64,000 nucleotides of DNA from Aquamicrobium sp. (GCA_019739225.1 JAHHDT010000006.1:977501-1041500), one strand, 5' to 3'. Shown: positions 1 to 8,778, numbered from the stretch's first letter. Notes: generated by a model from the sequence alone, not told the origin. Translations and numbers: made by a program.

Positions 1-392
1 GGTGTCAGAACGCCGTGCCAAAGGTTGCGAGGATAGTTGACCCCCTGCCCCGGGCGGGTGACGAACGCTTGCGGCTCGGCCGGTCCTTCGGGACCGTCAT
101 GACAGACGACGACCAGAAACGGGGCAGGCGACAAAGGCATGAAGGCCTGGCTGCCGAAGGGGTGACGTTCGACCATCGTCAGCTTCAGCGGAAACTCATA
201 GGGCTGGCCGCGAAAGATCGAGAGCTGGACGCTGGCGTTGGGACCTTCCGCCTGCGCGCGGGCGAGCGCGTGGTAACGTTCGCACTTGCCGTTGTTGATG
301 GGGAAGTGGTCGTCCCAGTCCGTGTCGAGCACGTCGCCGAATTCGGCGAAGGCTTCGCGCGTGAGGGGGCGGGCGGTGATTATACGGCTCAT
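1..392 (-). CDS. allA: Ureidoglycolate lyase, partial (C-terminus beyond window start)
   Basis: Splits ureidoglycolate into glyoxylate and urea, the last ureide step of purine breakdown. Reading leftwards from an ATG at 392, 130 residues are visible before the edge. The family is about 160-170 residues, so roughly the last 35 are missing. Seen: an N-terminal RPLTREAFAEFGDV stretch, an internal HPFGSQAFMPL segment and a GVNYPRNLWHGVLTP segment, all typical of AllA cupins, with the His of the WHG turn in the metal-site region. Its ATG overlaps the stop of the ureidoglycine aminohydrolase gene (ATGA), so the two are translationally coupled and catalyse consecutive reactions. Confidence 0.9.
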   Translation of the reverse strand, partial: MSRIITARPLTREAFAEFGDVLDTDWDDHFPINNGKCERYHALARAQAEGPNASVQLSIFRGQPYEFPLKLTMVERHPFGSQAFMPLSPAPFLVVVCHDGPEGPAEPQAFVTRPGQGVNYPRNLWHGVLT

Positions 393-1216
393 CGGAATGC
401 CAGTTTTGCGTGACGGTTGACGTCCTTGTAGAGCAGGTAGCGGAACTTGCCCGGCCCGCCAGCATAACACGCCTGCGGGCAGAAGGCGCGCAGCCACATA
501 TAGTCGCCCGCCTCGACCTCGACCCAGTCCTGATTGAGCTTGTAGACGGCCTTGCCCTCCAGCACGTACAGGCCATGCTCCATCACATGCGTTTCCTCGA
601 ACGGGATGAGCCCGCCGGGTTCGAAGGTGACGATGGTGACGTGCATGTCGTGACGCAGGTCCGACGGGTCGACGAAACGTGTCGTCGCCCAGGTTCCGTT
701 TGTGTCCGGCATCGGCGCTGGCGCTATGTCGCTCTCGTTGAGAAACAGCGGATCGGGCACGTCGAGACCCTCGACGAAGTCGTAGGCCTTCCTTATCCAG
801 TGGAAGCGGGCGGTCTCGCTGCCTTCATTCTTCAGGGTCCAGCCGCTGGCGGGCGGCAGATAGGCATAGCCACCGGGCGTGAGGACGTGTGTCTGCCCGT
901 CCAGCATCACCGTGATTTCTCCCTCAGCGACAAACAAAACGCCTTCGGCGTCAGCTTCCGGTTCGGGCCGATCACTGCCGCCGCCGGACCCGACCTCCAT
1001 GATGTATTGCGAGAAGGTCTCGGCAAAGCCCGATAGCGGGCGCGACAGTATCCAGACACGCGTCTCGTCCCAGAAGGGCAGGCAGCTCGTGACGATGTCG
1101 CTCATTACCCCTTTGGGAATGACGGCATAAGCGTCGGTAAAGACGGCGCGGCCGGTGTGCAACTGGGTCTGCGGGGGCAGGCCCCCATGTGGCGCGTAGT
1201 AGGTGCGGCCTGTCAT
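389..1216 (-). CDS. allE: (S)-ureidoglycine aminohydrolase, bicupin
   Basis: Hydrolyses (S)-ureidoglycine to ureidoglycolate and ammonia, so it feeds AllA directly. The 275-residue product has two cupin halves. The first is centred near residues 85-125 (EGVLFVAEGEITVMLDGQ, then GGYAYLPP) and the second near 195-250 (VTFEPGGLIPFEETHVMEHG, then GDYMWLRAFCPQACYAGG). The second carries the metal-binding E-x5-H-x3-E/H pattern of the UGlyAH family. The opening GRTYYAPHGGLPPQT is also characteristic. It lies 12 bases after the PuuE-UraD gene and overlaps allA by four bases, so the three form one operon. The function rests on family resemblance plus a very consistent context. Confidence 0.88.
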   Translation of the reverse strand: MTGRTYYAPHGGLPPQTQLHTGRAVFTDAYAVIPKGVMSDIVTSCLPFWDETRVWILSRPLSGFAETFSQYIMEVGSGGGSDRPEPEADAEGVLFVAEGEITVMLDGQTHVLTPGGYAYLPPASGWTLKNEGSETARFHWIRKAYDFVEGLDVPDPLFLNESDIAPAPMPDTNGTWATTRFVDPSDLRHDMHVTIVTFEPGGLIPFEETHVMEHGLYVLEGKAVYKLNQDWVEVEAGDYMWLRAFCPQACYAGGPGKFRYLLYKDVNRHAKLAFR

Positions 1217-1228
1217 CTGGCGTTGTCC

Positions 1229-2662
1229 TCAGGCGGGCAGGATGTCGGTGAGCCGCAGCCGGGCGATGCGCTCCACCTGCCTGCAGGCTGTGGCGAACTC
1301 CGTCTCGCGGTCGTTTTCGATGCGGGTGCGGAAGGCGTCGAGGATCGTCGCCTTGGTGTTGTCCTTGACGGCGATGATGAAGGGAAAGCCAAATTTCTGC
1401 GTATAGGCAGTGTTGAGCTGCGTGAAAGTCTCGCGCTCTGCATCGGTCAGCGCATCGAGCCCGGCCGAGGCCTGCTCGGCTGAGGATTCCGCCGTCAGGC
1501 GTCGGGCCTGGGCAAGCTTTCCGGCAAGGTCCGGGTGAGCGGTCAGTACGGCCAGCCGCTCGTTCTCGCTTGCGGAGCGGAAGACGCGCGCCAGCGCGTT
1601 ATGCAGGCCGCCGGCCGAATCGTGCGCCGGCCCGAGCTCCAGCTCGTAGGCACGCTCGGCGATCCAGGGCGAGTGCTCGAAGATGCCGCCGAAGCGCTGC
1701 ACGAACTCGTCTCGACCCATGCGGCTGGGCCGAAATGCCTGCGGCGCATATGGACGATGCGCGCGCCAGTGCGCGGCGATTTCGCCGCGTGTCGGCAGCC
1801 AGACCTTGTCGTGGCCTTTCACATAATCGATGAAGCGCTTGAGGGCAGCGGCACGGCCTGGCCGTCCGACGAGCCGGCAATGCAGGCCGATATTCATCAT
1901 GCCGCCGCCCCGGCTGCCGCCTTCCTCATAGAGCGTATCGAAGGCGTCTTTCAAATAGGCGTAGAACTGGTCGCCCGAGTTGAACCCTTGTGCGGTGGCG
2001 AAACGCATGTCGTTGGCGTCGAGCGTGTAGGGAATGACGAGCTGCGGCTGGATGGCGTTGCCGTGTCCATCATGGTCGAGCCAGTAAGGCAGGTCGTCGT
2101 CATAGGTGTCGGAGATCCAGTCGAAGCCGCCTTCGGCAGCGGCCAGACGCACCGAATTGACTGAGGTGCGGCCGAGATACAGGCCTCGTGGGCGCTCGCC
2201 AACCACTTCCGTGTGCAGCCGGATCGCTTCCTCCAGATCGGCGCGCTCGGCGGCCTCGTCATGGTCGCGGTAGTCGATCCAGCGCAGGCCATGGCTGGCG
2301 ATTTCCCAGCCGGCTTCCTGCATGGCGGCAACCTGGTCGGGGGAGCGCGCCAGCGCTGTCGCCACGCCATAGACCGTGACCGGCACCTCTGCCTGCGTGA
2401 ACATGCGATGGAGCCGCCAGAAGCCGGCGCGTGCGCCGTATTCGTAGATCGATTCCATATTCCAGTGGCGCTTGCCCGGCCATGGCGCGGCACCGACGAC
2501 CTCGGACAGGAACGCCTCGGATGCGGCGTCGCCATGAAGTATGCAGTTCTCGCCGCCTTCCTCGTAGTTGACAACGAACTGCACCGCGACACGTGCGCCT
2601 CCCGGCCATCTGGGATCGGGCGCGTTGCGCCCGTATCCGCGCATGTCTCTGGGATAACGCAT
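1229..2662 (-). CDS. puuE: Fused allantoinase PuuE and OHCU decarboxylase UraD
   Basis: The first ~310 residues are a polysaccharide-deacetylase-fold (metal-independent, PuuE-type) allantoinase, starting RYPRDMRGYG with an ASHGLRWIDY block. The last ~160 are a UraD domain that decarboxylates 2-oxo-4-hydroxy-4-carboxy-5-ureidoimidazoline to (S)-allantoin, recognised from HPDLAGK, SAEQASAGLD and FGFPFIIAV. The product of the C-terminal domain is thus the substrate of the N-terminal one. An open frame extends to 2725, but I chose the ATG at 2662 because a GGTGGAG ribosome site lies just upstream and the protein then begins MRYPRDM as in the family, giving 477 residues. It heads the minus-strand ureide operon and is divergent from uraH. 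Confidence 0.9.
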   Translation of the reverse strand: MRYPRDMRGYGRNAPDPRWPGGARVAVQFVVNYEEGGENCILHGDAASEAFLSEVVGAAPWPGKRHWNMESIYEYGARAGFWRLHRMFTQAEVPVTVYGVATALARSPDQVAAMQEAGWEIASHGLRWIDYRDHDEAAERADLEEAIRLHTEVVGERPRGLYLGRTSVNSVRLAAAEGGFDWISDTYDDDLPYWLDHDGHGNAIQPQLVIPYTLDANDMRFATAQGFNSGDQFYAYLKDAFDTLYEEGGSRGGGMMNIGLHCRLVGRPGRAAALKRFIDYVKGHDKVWLPTRGEIAAHWRAHRPYAPQAFRPSRMGRDEFVQRFGGIFEHSPWIAERAYELELGPAHDSAGGLHNALARVFRSASENERLAVLTAHPDLAGKLAQARRLTAESSAEQASAGLDALTDAERETFTQLNTAYTQKFGFPFIIAVKDNTKATILDAFRTRIENDRETEFATACRQVERIARLRLTDILPA

Positions 2663-2701
2663 TCGGTCTCCACCTTCCGTTTCTGCCGAGAATAGTTGAA
2701 A

Positions 2702-2721
2702 AAGGGGATGCCATTCCCCTT
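2702..2721. promoter_or_regulatory. Inverted repeat in the puuE/uraH divergent promoter region
   Basis: A 6-bp perfect inverted repeat, aagggg and cccctt around an 8-base spacer, sits in the 174-bp gap between two divergent purine-catabolic genes. A single dimeric regulator bound here could control both directions. The site is short and I recognise no known consensus, so this is a candidate only. Confidence 0.3.
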
Positions 2722-2836
2722 CCAAATTTTGAAAGAGTTTTTTGTAGCGCTCCGGCTCGGACTATCCCCTATGATGCAATAGGCTGTCGAGGTTTGGACG
2801 AAAACGACGGCCGGTCAACGGCAAAGAGGAGGCACG

Positions 2837-3202
2837 ATGGCTGACAATGCCGGCGGGAAACTGACCACGCATGTGCTGGATACCGCCTCGGGCCGGCCGG
2901 CAGCGGGATTGAAGATCGCGCTCTACCGCGTGAACGGGAATTCGCACCGAAAGGTGAAAGAGGTCGTGACCAACGCCGACGGACGCTGCGATGCGCCGTT
3001 GCTGCAGGGGGCAGATTTCAAAACCGGTCAATACGAGTTGATCTTCTTCGCGGGTGACTATCTGCGCGCTGCCGGTGTGGAGCTGCCCGATCCTGCTTTC
3101 CTCGACCAGGTTCCGATCCGCTTCGGCATGGCTGAGGAGGCGCATTACCACGTGCCGCTGCTCGTCTCGCCCTACGGCTACTCGACCTACAGGGGCAGCT
3201 GA
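2837..3202 (+). CDS. uraH: 5-hydroxyisourate hydrolase (transthyretin-like)
   Basis: Hydrolyses 5-hydroxyisourate, the product of uricase, to OHCU. The 121-residue protein has the two family signatures: [17 protein letters not shown] at the N-terminus and [19 protein letters not shown] at the C-terminus, where the closing YRGS tetrapeptide distinguishes HIU hydrolases from transthyretin. A strong GAGGAGG ribosome site precedes the ATG. Its stop overlaps the xdhA start (TGATG), so it is co-translated with xanthine dehydrogenase. Together with UraD on the opposite strand it covers both post-uricase steps. Confidence 0.95.
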   Translation: MADNAGGKLTTHVLDTASGRPAAGLKIALYRVNGNSHRKVKEVVTNADGRCDAPLLQGADFKTGQYELIFFAGDYLRAAGVELPDPAFLDQVPIRFGMAEEAHYHVPLLVSPYGYSTYRGS

Positions 3203-4674
3203 TGACGGATATTCGCCGCGAGATCCGCTTCCTGCTCAATGGCGACGAGGTTGCGCTGGCCGATGTGCGGCCGGATGAAACCCTGCTGGACTTCCTGCGG
3301 CTGCGGCGCTCGCTGCGCGGCAGCAAGGAGGGCTGCGCTGAAGGTGATTGCGGCGCCTGCACCGTGCTGGTCGGCCGGATTGCGGGTGGTGAACTGATCT
3401 ACGAAGGCGTGAACGCCTGCATCCGCTTCGTCGGGTCGCTCGACGGTTGCCATGTCGTGACCATCGAACATCTGAAACGCCCGGACGGCTCGCTTCATCC
3501 CGTGCAGCAGGCGATGGTGGATTTCCATGGCTCGCAGTGCGGGTTCTGCACGCCGGGCTTCGTCATGTCGCTCTACGCGCTGTGGATGCGCTCCCCGGAG
3601 CCGTCCGACCGGCAGATCGAGACGGCCCTGCAAGGCAATCTCTGCCGTTGTACGGGCTATGAGGCGATCATGCGCGCCGCGCGCGCGGTTTCTTCCTATG
3701 GCCGGGTGACCGAGGATGCGCTTGCCCGCGAGCGCGACGAGATGCGCGCGCGGCTGGCGGCGATGCGCGACGGACAGCGGGTCGAGATCGGCGAAGGCGG
3801 GGACAGGCTGGTTGTGCCGGCCTCGGTCGACGATCTGGCGGAGGTGCTTGCTGCCGAGCCGAAGGCGACCATCGTTGCCGGCTCAACAGATGTCGGGCTT
3901 TGGGTCACGAAATTTATGCGCGACATCGCGCCTGTCGTCTTCACCGGAGGGCTCGACGAACTGCAGCAGATTGGCGAGATGGATGGCACGATCGCGATCG
4001 GTGCCGGGGTCAGCTATACGGCCGCGCGCGATTTGCTCGCCCGGCGCATCCCCGCGCTTGGGTCGCTGATCGATCGCATCGGCGGTGACCAGGTGCGCAA
4101 TATGGGCACGATCGGCGGCAATATCGCCAACGGTTCGCCGATCGGCGACACGCCGCCGCCATTGATTGCGCTGGGCGCGACGCTGACGCTGCGCAGGGGC
4201 GCGGAACGGCGGACGGTCCCGCTCGACGACTTCTTCATCGACTACGGCAAGCAGGACCGGCAGCCGGGCGAGTTCGTCGAGGCCGTCCATGTGCCGGTCC
4301 CCGCGCCGGAGGCGCATTTCGCAGCCTACAAGATCACCAAGCGGCGCGACGAGGACATCACCGCCGCGCTCGGCGCATTCCACCTGCATGTGGCGGCGGG
4401 GAGGGTCTCGTCGGTGCGCATCGCCTATGGCGGCATGGCGGCGACGCCGAAACGGGCGCGCGCGGTCGAGGCCGCGCTGCTCGGCAGGGCATGGAGCGCG
4501 GAAACGGTGGAGGCGGCACTGCCGGCCTTCGATGAGGATTTCCAGCCGATCAGCGATATGCGCGCCTCGGCGACCTATCGCATGCTGGCTGCGAAAAACC
4601 TGCTGCGACGTTTCCTCGTCGAGACCAGTGGTACGGGTAAGCCGTTCACCGTGAAGCGGTACGAGGAGGCGTGA
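3202..4674 (+). CDS. xdhA: Xanthine dehydrogenase small subunit (2Fe-2S / FAD)
   Basis: Carries the electron-transfer half of the molybdenum xanthine dehydrogenase, which oxidises hypoxanthine and xanthine to urate. The 490 residues hold a plant-type 2Fe-2S domain (CAEGDCGACTV near residues 45-55), a second 2Fe-2S domain (CGFCTPGFVMS near 112 and CRCTGYEAIM near 147), then a CO-dehydrogenase-type FAD domain (TIVAGSTDVG, then NMGTIGGNIANGSPIGD) and its C-terminal cap. All cluster cysteines expected for XdhA are visible. Translation starts inside the uraH stop codon. The large subunit follows only after a 301-bp gap filled by a palindromic repeat element. Confidence 0.95.
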   Translation: MTDIRREIRFLLNGDEVALADVRPDETLLDFLRLRRSLRGSKEGCAEGDCGACTVLVGRIAGGELIYEGVNACIRFVGSLDGCHVVTIEHLKRPDGSLHPVQQAMVDFHGSQCGFCTPGFVMSLYALWMRSPEPSDRQIETALQGNLCRCTGYEAIMRAARAVSSYGRVTEDALARERDEMRARLAAMRDGQRVEIGEGGDRLVVPASVDDLAEVLAAEPKATIVAGSTDVGLWVTKFMRDIAPVVFTGGLDELQQIGEMDGTIAIGAGVSYTAARDLLARRIPALGSLIDRIGGDQVRNMGTIGGNIANGSPIGDTPPPLIALGATLTLRRGAERRTVPLDDFFIDYGKQDRQPGEFVEAVHVPVPAPEAHFAAYKITKRRDEDITAALGAFHLHVAAGRVSSVRIAYGGMAATPKRARAVEAALLGRAWSAETVEAALPAFDEDFQPISDMRASATYRMLAAKNLLRRFLVETSGTGKPFTVKRYEEA

Positions 4675-4707
4675 TGGCGATGCGCTCAACGTCTGCACTC
4701 TACGTTG

Positions 4708-4942
4708 CCCCCCTCTGTCCTGCCGTAGCCTGCCCTACGCCTGCGCTTCGGGCGTTCGTCGTTCGAAAAGCCAAATCGTTGGCTTTTCGTCCGCTTTGCG
4801 GACCACTCCTCACCCCCCACGAGGGGGGAGATCAACTGGCCGCCAGGCTTTCGCCAATCACCAACGTTGCAGAAGGAGCGGCGAGAGCAAAGCTGCCGAT
4901 CTCCCCCCTCGTGGGGGAGATGTCCGGCAGGACAGAGGGGGG
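4708..4942. repeat. Nested palindromic intergenic element between xdhA and xdhB
   Basis: The whole xdhA-xdhB gap (4675-4975, 301 bp) is occupied by this element and I see no gene in it. An outer 18-bp perfect inverted repeat (cccccctctgtcctgccg at 4708-4725, complement at 4925-4942) encloses an inner one of 20 bp (4814-4833 with 4898-4917, the 'ctcccccctcgtggggg' type). It also encloses a small hairpin with 11-bp perfect arms (4764-4774 and 4779-4789) around the loop ATCG. C-rich palindromes of this look are dispersed in intergenic DNA of many Rhizobiales. It interrupts an operon, so it would be transcribed and could fold. The short open frames across it are not genes. Confidence 0.85.
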
Positions 4943-4975
4943 CGTGAAGGAACTCCACATTGCGGGAGAGTGGTC

Positions 4976-7315
4976 ATGAACCGCCACGCGACCGACGACC
5001 TGACAGCGAAAGCGATCTCCGGCGGCGTCGCCACCGACCGGCGCCACGATTCCGCGCACAAGCATGTCACCGGCGAAGCGGTCTACATAGACGACATGCC
5101 GGAACCCGCCGGCACGCTTCATGGCTGCCTTGGCCTGTCGACGGTGGCCCATGGGGCTATCGCCGCCATGGACCTTTCAGCGGTGCGAGCCGCACCCGGT
5201 GTAATCGACGTTCTGACTGCGGGCGACATACCTGGCGTCAACGACATCTCGCCCAGCGGTCGACACGACGAGCCGGTGCTCGCGGAGGGCAAGGTCCAGT
5301 TTTTCGGCCAGCCGGTTTTCGCAGTGATCGCCGAGACGCGTGAACAGGCGCGGCGCGCCTGCAAGCTCGCCAAAATCGACTATGACGAGCTTCCCGCCGT
5401 GTTCGATATCGGCGGGCTCGACCCGCTTGCCGACCGGCTTGTGACGCCGGGACTCACGCTCAAGCGCGGCAATGCCGCCGACGCCATCGCCGGGGCGCCG
5501 CGTCGTATCAGCGGCAAGATGCGGGTCGGCGGGCAGGATCACTTCTACCTTGAAGGCCACATTGCGCTCGCGGTGCCGGGAGAGGATCGGGACGTGACCG
5601 TCTATTCCTCGACCCAGCATCCGAGCGAAGTTCAGCACATGGTTGCCCATGCGCTCGGCGTGCCCAGCCATGCGGTGACCGTCGAGGTGCGGCGCATGGG
5701 CGGCGGCTTCGGCGGCAAGGAGACACAGTCGAACCAGTTCGCGGCAATCGCCGCGGTTGCTGCGAAGAAGCTCGGCCGGGCGGTCAAGATACGCCCCGAC
5801 CGCGACGACGACATGACCGCCACGGGCAAGCGCCACGACTTCCTGATCGACTATGAGGCCGGCTTCGACGAAGAGGGCAACATACTCGGCGTCGACTATG
5901 TCTACGCCGCGCGCTGTGGTTTTTCCTCCGATCTTTCGGGGCCGGTGACCGACCGCGCTCTGTTTCACTGCGACAACGCCTATTTCTACCCGGCGGTGAA
6001 AGCTGTTTCGGCGCCGCTCTATACCAACACGGTCTCGAACACGGCGTTTCGCGGGTTCGGTGGGCCGCAGGGCATGGTTGGGGCGGAGCGCGTCATCGAC
6101 GAGGTGGCCTTCGCGCTGGGCAAGGACCCGCTGGAGATCCGCAAGCGCAACTTCTACGGCACGGCTGATCGCAACGTTACGCCCTATCACCAAACGGTCG
6201 AGGACAACATCGTCCAGCGGATCGTTGAGGAGCTGGAGACGGCCTGCGACTATGCGGGCCGTCGGCGCGAGATCGCCGCGTTCAACGCCAACAGCGGCAT
6301 CGTCAGGCGCGGCATAGCGCTGACGCCGGTCAAGTTCGGCATCTCGTTCACCGCGACCCATTTCAACCAGGCCGGCGCGCTGGTGCATGTCTACACCGAC
6401 GGTTCGGTGCATCTGAACCATGGCGGCACCGAGATGGGGCAGGGGCTCTACGTCAAGGTCGCGCAGGTGGTGGCCGAGGCGTTCCAGATCGACATCGAGC
6501 AGGTAAAGATCACCGCGACGACCACCGGCAAGGTGCCGAACACCTCGGCCACGGCCGCTTCGTCCGGCTCCGATCTCAACGGCATGGCGGCGCAGAACGC
6601 TGCGCAACAGATCAAGGACCGGCTTGTCGCCTTTGCCGCCGAGAAGTATGAGGTACCTGTCGAGCAGGTGGTGTTCCTGCCCAATCGGGTACGGGTGGGA
6701 AACCAGGAAATTCCGTTCGGCGATCTGGTCAAGCAGGCCTATATGGCGCGGGTGCAGCTTTCGGCCGCCGGCTTCTACAAGACACCGAAAATCCATTGGG
6801 ACCGTGACAAGGGCGAGGGACATCCGTTCTATTATTTCGCCTATGGCGCGGCATGTTCGGAAGTCTCCGTCGATACGCTGACCGGCGAATATGTCGTGGA
6901 GCGTACCGACATCCTGCATGAGACCGGCCGCTCGCTGAACCGGGCGATCGACCTCGGTCAGGTCGAGGGCGCGTTCATACAGGGCATGGGCTGGCTGACG
7001 ACGGAAGAACTGGTCTGGGACGAGAAGGGCCGACTGCGCACACATGCGCCATCGACCTACAAGATACCGCTCGCTTCCGACCGCCCGAAGATTTTCAACG
7101 TCGCGCTGGCCGACTGGTCCGAGAACGCCGAGCCGACAATCCACAAATCCAAAGCGGTCGGCGAGCCGCCATTCATGCTGGGCATGTCCGTGCTGCATGC
7201 GCTCTCGGACGCAGTCGCCAGCGTGGCCGATCACCGCATCTGCCCTAGGCTCGACGCACCGGCGACGCCAGAGCGCATACTGATGGCGGTCGAGCGGCTA
7301 AGAGCGGAACGCTAG
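4976..7315 (+). CDS. xdhB: Xanthine dehydrogenase molybdenum-binding large subunit
   Basis: Holds the molybdopterin active site of xanthine dehydrogenase. I start it at the ATG at 4976, after GGGAGAG, because the frame upstream is repeat element; this gives 779 residues, normal for XdhB. Seen: an N-terminal hammerhead domain (GEAVYIDDMPEPAG), the Moco-binding RMGGGFGGKETQ near residue 240, the NTAFRGFGGPQGM segment near 355 with its substrate-positioning Arg, HLNHGGTEMGQGLYVKVAQV, and near the C-terminus KAVGEPPFMLG, whose Glu is the catalytic base. The enzyme should be complete with XdhA, matured by XdhC just downstream (13 bases). Confidence 0.95.
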   Translation: MNRHATDDLTAKAISGGVATDRRHDSAHKHVTGEAVYIDDMPEPAGTLHGCLGLSTVAHGAIAAMDLSAVRAAPGVIDVLTAGDIPGVNDISPSGRHDEPVLAEGKVQFFGQPVFAVIAETREQARRACKLAKIDYDELPAVFDIGGLDPLADRLVTPGLTLKRGNAADAIAGAPRRISGKMRVGGQDHFYLEGHIALAVPGEDRDVTVYSSTQHPSEVQHMVAHALGVPSHAVTVEVRRMGGGFGGKETQSNQFAAIAAVAAKKLGRAVKIRPDRDDDMTATGKRHDFLIDYEAGFDEEGNILGVDYVYAARCGFSSDLSGPVTDRALFHCDNAYFYPAVKAVSAPLYTNTVSNTAFRGFGGPQGMVGAERVIDEVAFALGKDPLEIRKRNFYGTADRNVTPYHQTVEDNIVQRIVEELETACDYAGRRREIAAFNANSGIVRRGIALTPVKFGISFTATHFNQAGALVHVYTDGSVHLNHGGTEMGQGLYVKVAQVVAEAFQIDIEQVKITATTTGKVPNTSATAASSGSDLNGMAAQNAAQQIKDRLVAFAAEKYEVPVEQVVFLPNRVRVGNQEIPFGDLVKQAYMARVQLSAAGFYKTPKIHWDRDKGEGHPFYYFAYGAACSEVSVDTLTGEYVVERTDILHETGRSLNRAIDLGQVEGAFIQGMGWLTTEELVWDEKGRLRTHAPSTYKIPLASDRPKIFNVALADWSENAEPTIHKSKAVGEPPFMLGMSVLHALSDAVASVADHRICPRLDAPATPERILMAVERLRAER

Positions 7316-7328
7316 CGAGGCGGCAGCC

Positions 7329-8135
7329 ATGGGGTCTTCGGCGAAAAGCCTGCAAGCATTCCTCGGCGCGGCGGGCGAAGTCGTGTTGGTCAACGTGCGC
7401 GAGGCCGCCGGCTCGACCCCGCGCGAGGCCGGGGCCTGGATGCTCGTTTCCACCGATGCGATCTTCGGCACGATCGGCGGCGGGCAGCTCGAGTTCATGG
7501 CGATCGACAGGGCGAGGCAGATGATCGCGGATGCCGCCTCCGCCGATCTCCTCGACGTGCCGCTGGGGCCGGAGATCGGCCAGTGCTGCGGTGGGCGGGT
7601 GAAAATCGATCTGACGCTGGCCGATGAAGCCCTGCGCGCGGAAGTGAGCGAAAGAGCCGCCCGCGCGGATGCCTTGCTGCCGCATGTCTATCTATTCGGA
7701 GGAGGGCATGTCGGCCGCGCGCTTGCAGAAGCGCTGGCGCTTCTGCCGCTCAAGGTAACCGTGGTGGAAACCCGCGCCGACGCGGTCGGCGACCTGCCGG
7801 AAAGCGTGGAAGTGGAACTGACCGCAGTACCGGAAGACGCCGTTCGCGCGGCCCCAGCTGGCTCGGCCTTCATCGTGCTGACCCACGACCACGCACTCGA
7901 CTTCCTCATCGTTGCCGAAGCACTGGCGCGCGGCGATGCGGCCTATGTCGGCATGATCGGTTCCAGGACGAAACGAGCGACGTTCAGAAGCTGGTATCTC
8001 AAAGACGCAGGCGGCAGCGAGGAAGCTGCCGCCCGACTGGTGTGCCCAATCGGCGGGGCGGACGTCAAGGACAAGAGGCCTGCTGTCATCGCCGCACTGG
8101 CGGCGGCGGAAGTCATGCGCGGCCTCGCCGGATAG
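7329..8135 (+). CDS. xdhC: Xanthine dehydrogenase accessory protein XdhC
   Basis: Binds molybdenum cofactor, promotes its sulfuration and inserts it into XdhB; it is not part of the mature enzyme. The 268-residue protein has the N-terminal XdhC/CoxI domain (VREAAGSTPREAGAWMLV, then GTIGGGQLEF, then CCGGRVKI) and a C-terminal Rossmann domain (LFGGGHVGRAL, then YVGMIGSRTKR). It follows xdhB after 13 bases with a GAGGCGG-like ribosome site, so it is the last gene of the uraH-xdhABC operon. Its stop directly abuts the stop of convergent dps, so there is no room for a terminator between them. Confidence 0.94.
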   Translation: MGSSAKSLQAFLGAAGEVVLVNVREAAGSTPREAGAWMLVSTDAIFGTIGGGQLEFMAIDRARQMIADAASADLLDVPLGPEIGQCCGGRVKIDLTLADEALRAEVSERAARADALLPHVYLFGGGHVGRALAEALALLPLKVTVVETRADAVGDLPESVEVELTAVPEDAVRAAPAGSAFIVLTHDHALDFLIVAEALARGDAAYVGMIGSRTKRATFRSWYLKDAGGSEEAAARLVCPIGGADVKDKRPAVIAALAAAEVMRGLAG

Positions 8136-8624
8136 CTATTCCTTTTCCTGCACGTGGGCCTCGAGGAACCACAGGCTCTTGTCGAGGTCCCGGGAGAATG
8201 CTGTGAAGATGTCCGCGGTATCCGCATCGCCGGCTTCATCCGTCTCATCGATGGCCGAGCGAACCGAATTCGCAACCGCGCCATAGCGCTCAATGAGCGC
8301 GGCGAGATGGTCCTTCGTCTTGGAAATGTCAGTGGGGTACGACTTCAGCGTCGTTTTCCCGGCGACAGTCTGGCTGGTGCCATGCGCCATGCCGCCGAGC
8401 TGGACAGCGCGCTCGGCGATGGTGTCGACGTGGCCATCGATGGTCACACGGAAGCCGTCAAGCATCTCGTGAATGGCGATGAATTGCGGGCCTTTCAGGT
8501 TCCAATGAGCCTGTTTGGTCAACAGCGCGAGGTCGATGGCGTCGGCGAGCCTCGCATTGAGTATCTCGATCGCAACTTTCTTGGCGTTGGATTTGAGATC
8601 GTTGAGGGTCTTGTGGTTCGCCAC
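8136..8624 (-). CDS. dps: DNA starvation/stationary phase protection protein Dps
   Basis: Ferritin-like dodecamer that binds DNA and oxidises iron with hydrogen peroxide. I chose the GTG at 8624, which lies 8 bases after AAGGAG and gives 162 residues, the usual Dps length; an upstream in-frame ATG at 8675 has no comparable site. The inter-subunit ferroxidase motif is present: KQAHWNLKGPQFIAIHEMLDGF, then DGHVDTIAER, supplying His, His, Asp and Glu. It is convergent with xdhC, the two stop codons forming TAGCTA at 8133-8138. Close association with an oxidase that can make peroxide is suggestive but may be chance. Confidence 0.93.
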   Translation of the reverse strand: MANHKTLNDLKSNAKKVAIEILNARLADAIDLALLTKQAHWNLKGPQFIAIHEMLDGFRVTIDGHVDTIAERAVQLGGMAHGTSQTVAGKTTLKSYPTDISKTKDHLAALIERYGAVANSVRSAIDETDEAGDADTADIFTAFSRDLDKSLWFLEAHVQEKE

Positions 8625-8778
8625 GGGTACTGCTCCTTGCGTCGTGGAAGAAAATCGCCTCTCTAAACGCGTCAACCGCTACGCGGTTGCGTTTCCGCCG
8701 ACCGAAGTGAGTCAAGCGATCACGGAACCGTTATGGCCCCAAGATTGTTGTTGCGAGAGGCAAACAAGGAGAACCGCC

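Noticed and set aside
4671-4979. 102-codon frame between xdhA and xdhB
   Set aside because: It lies within the palindromic element and has no ribosome site or recognisable sequence.
5177-7234. Long antisense open frame (685 codons) over xdhB
   Set aside because: Shadow of a clearly real molybdenum subunit; composition is Arg/His-rich and no family is recognisable.
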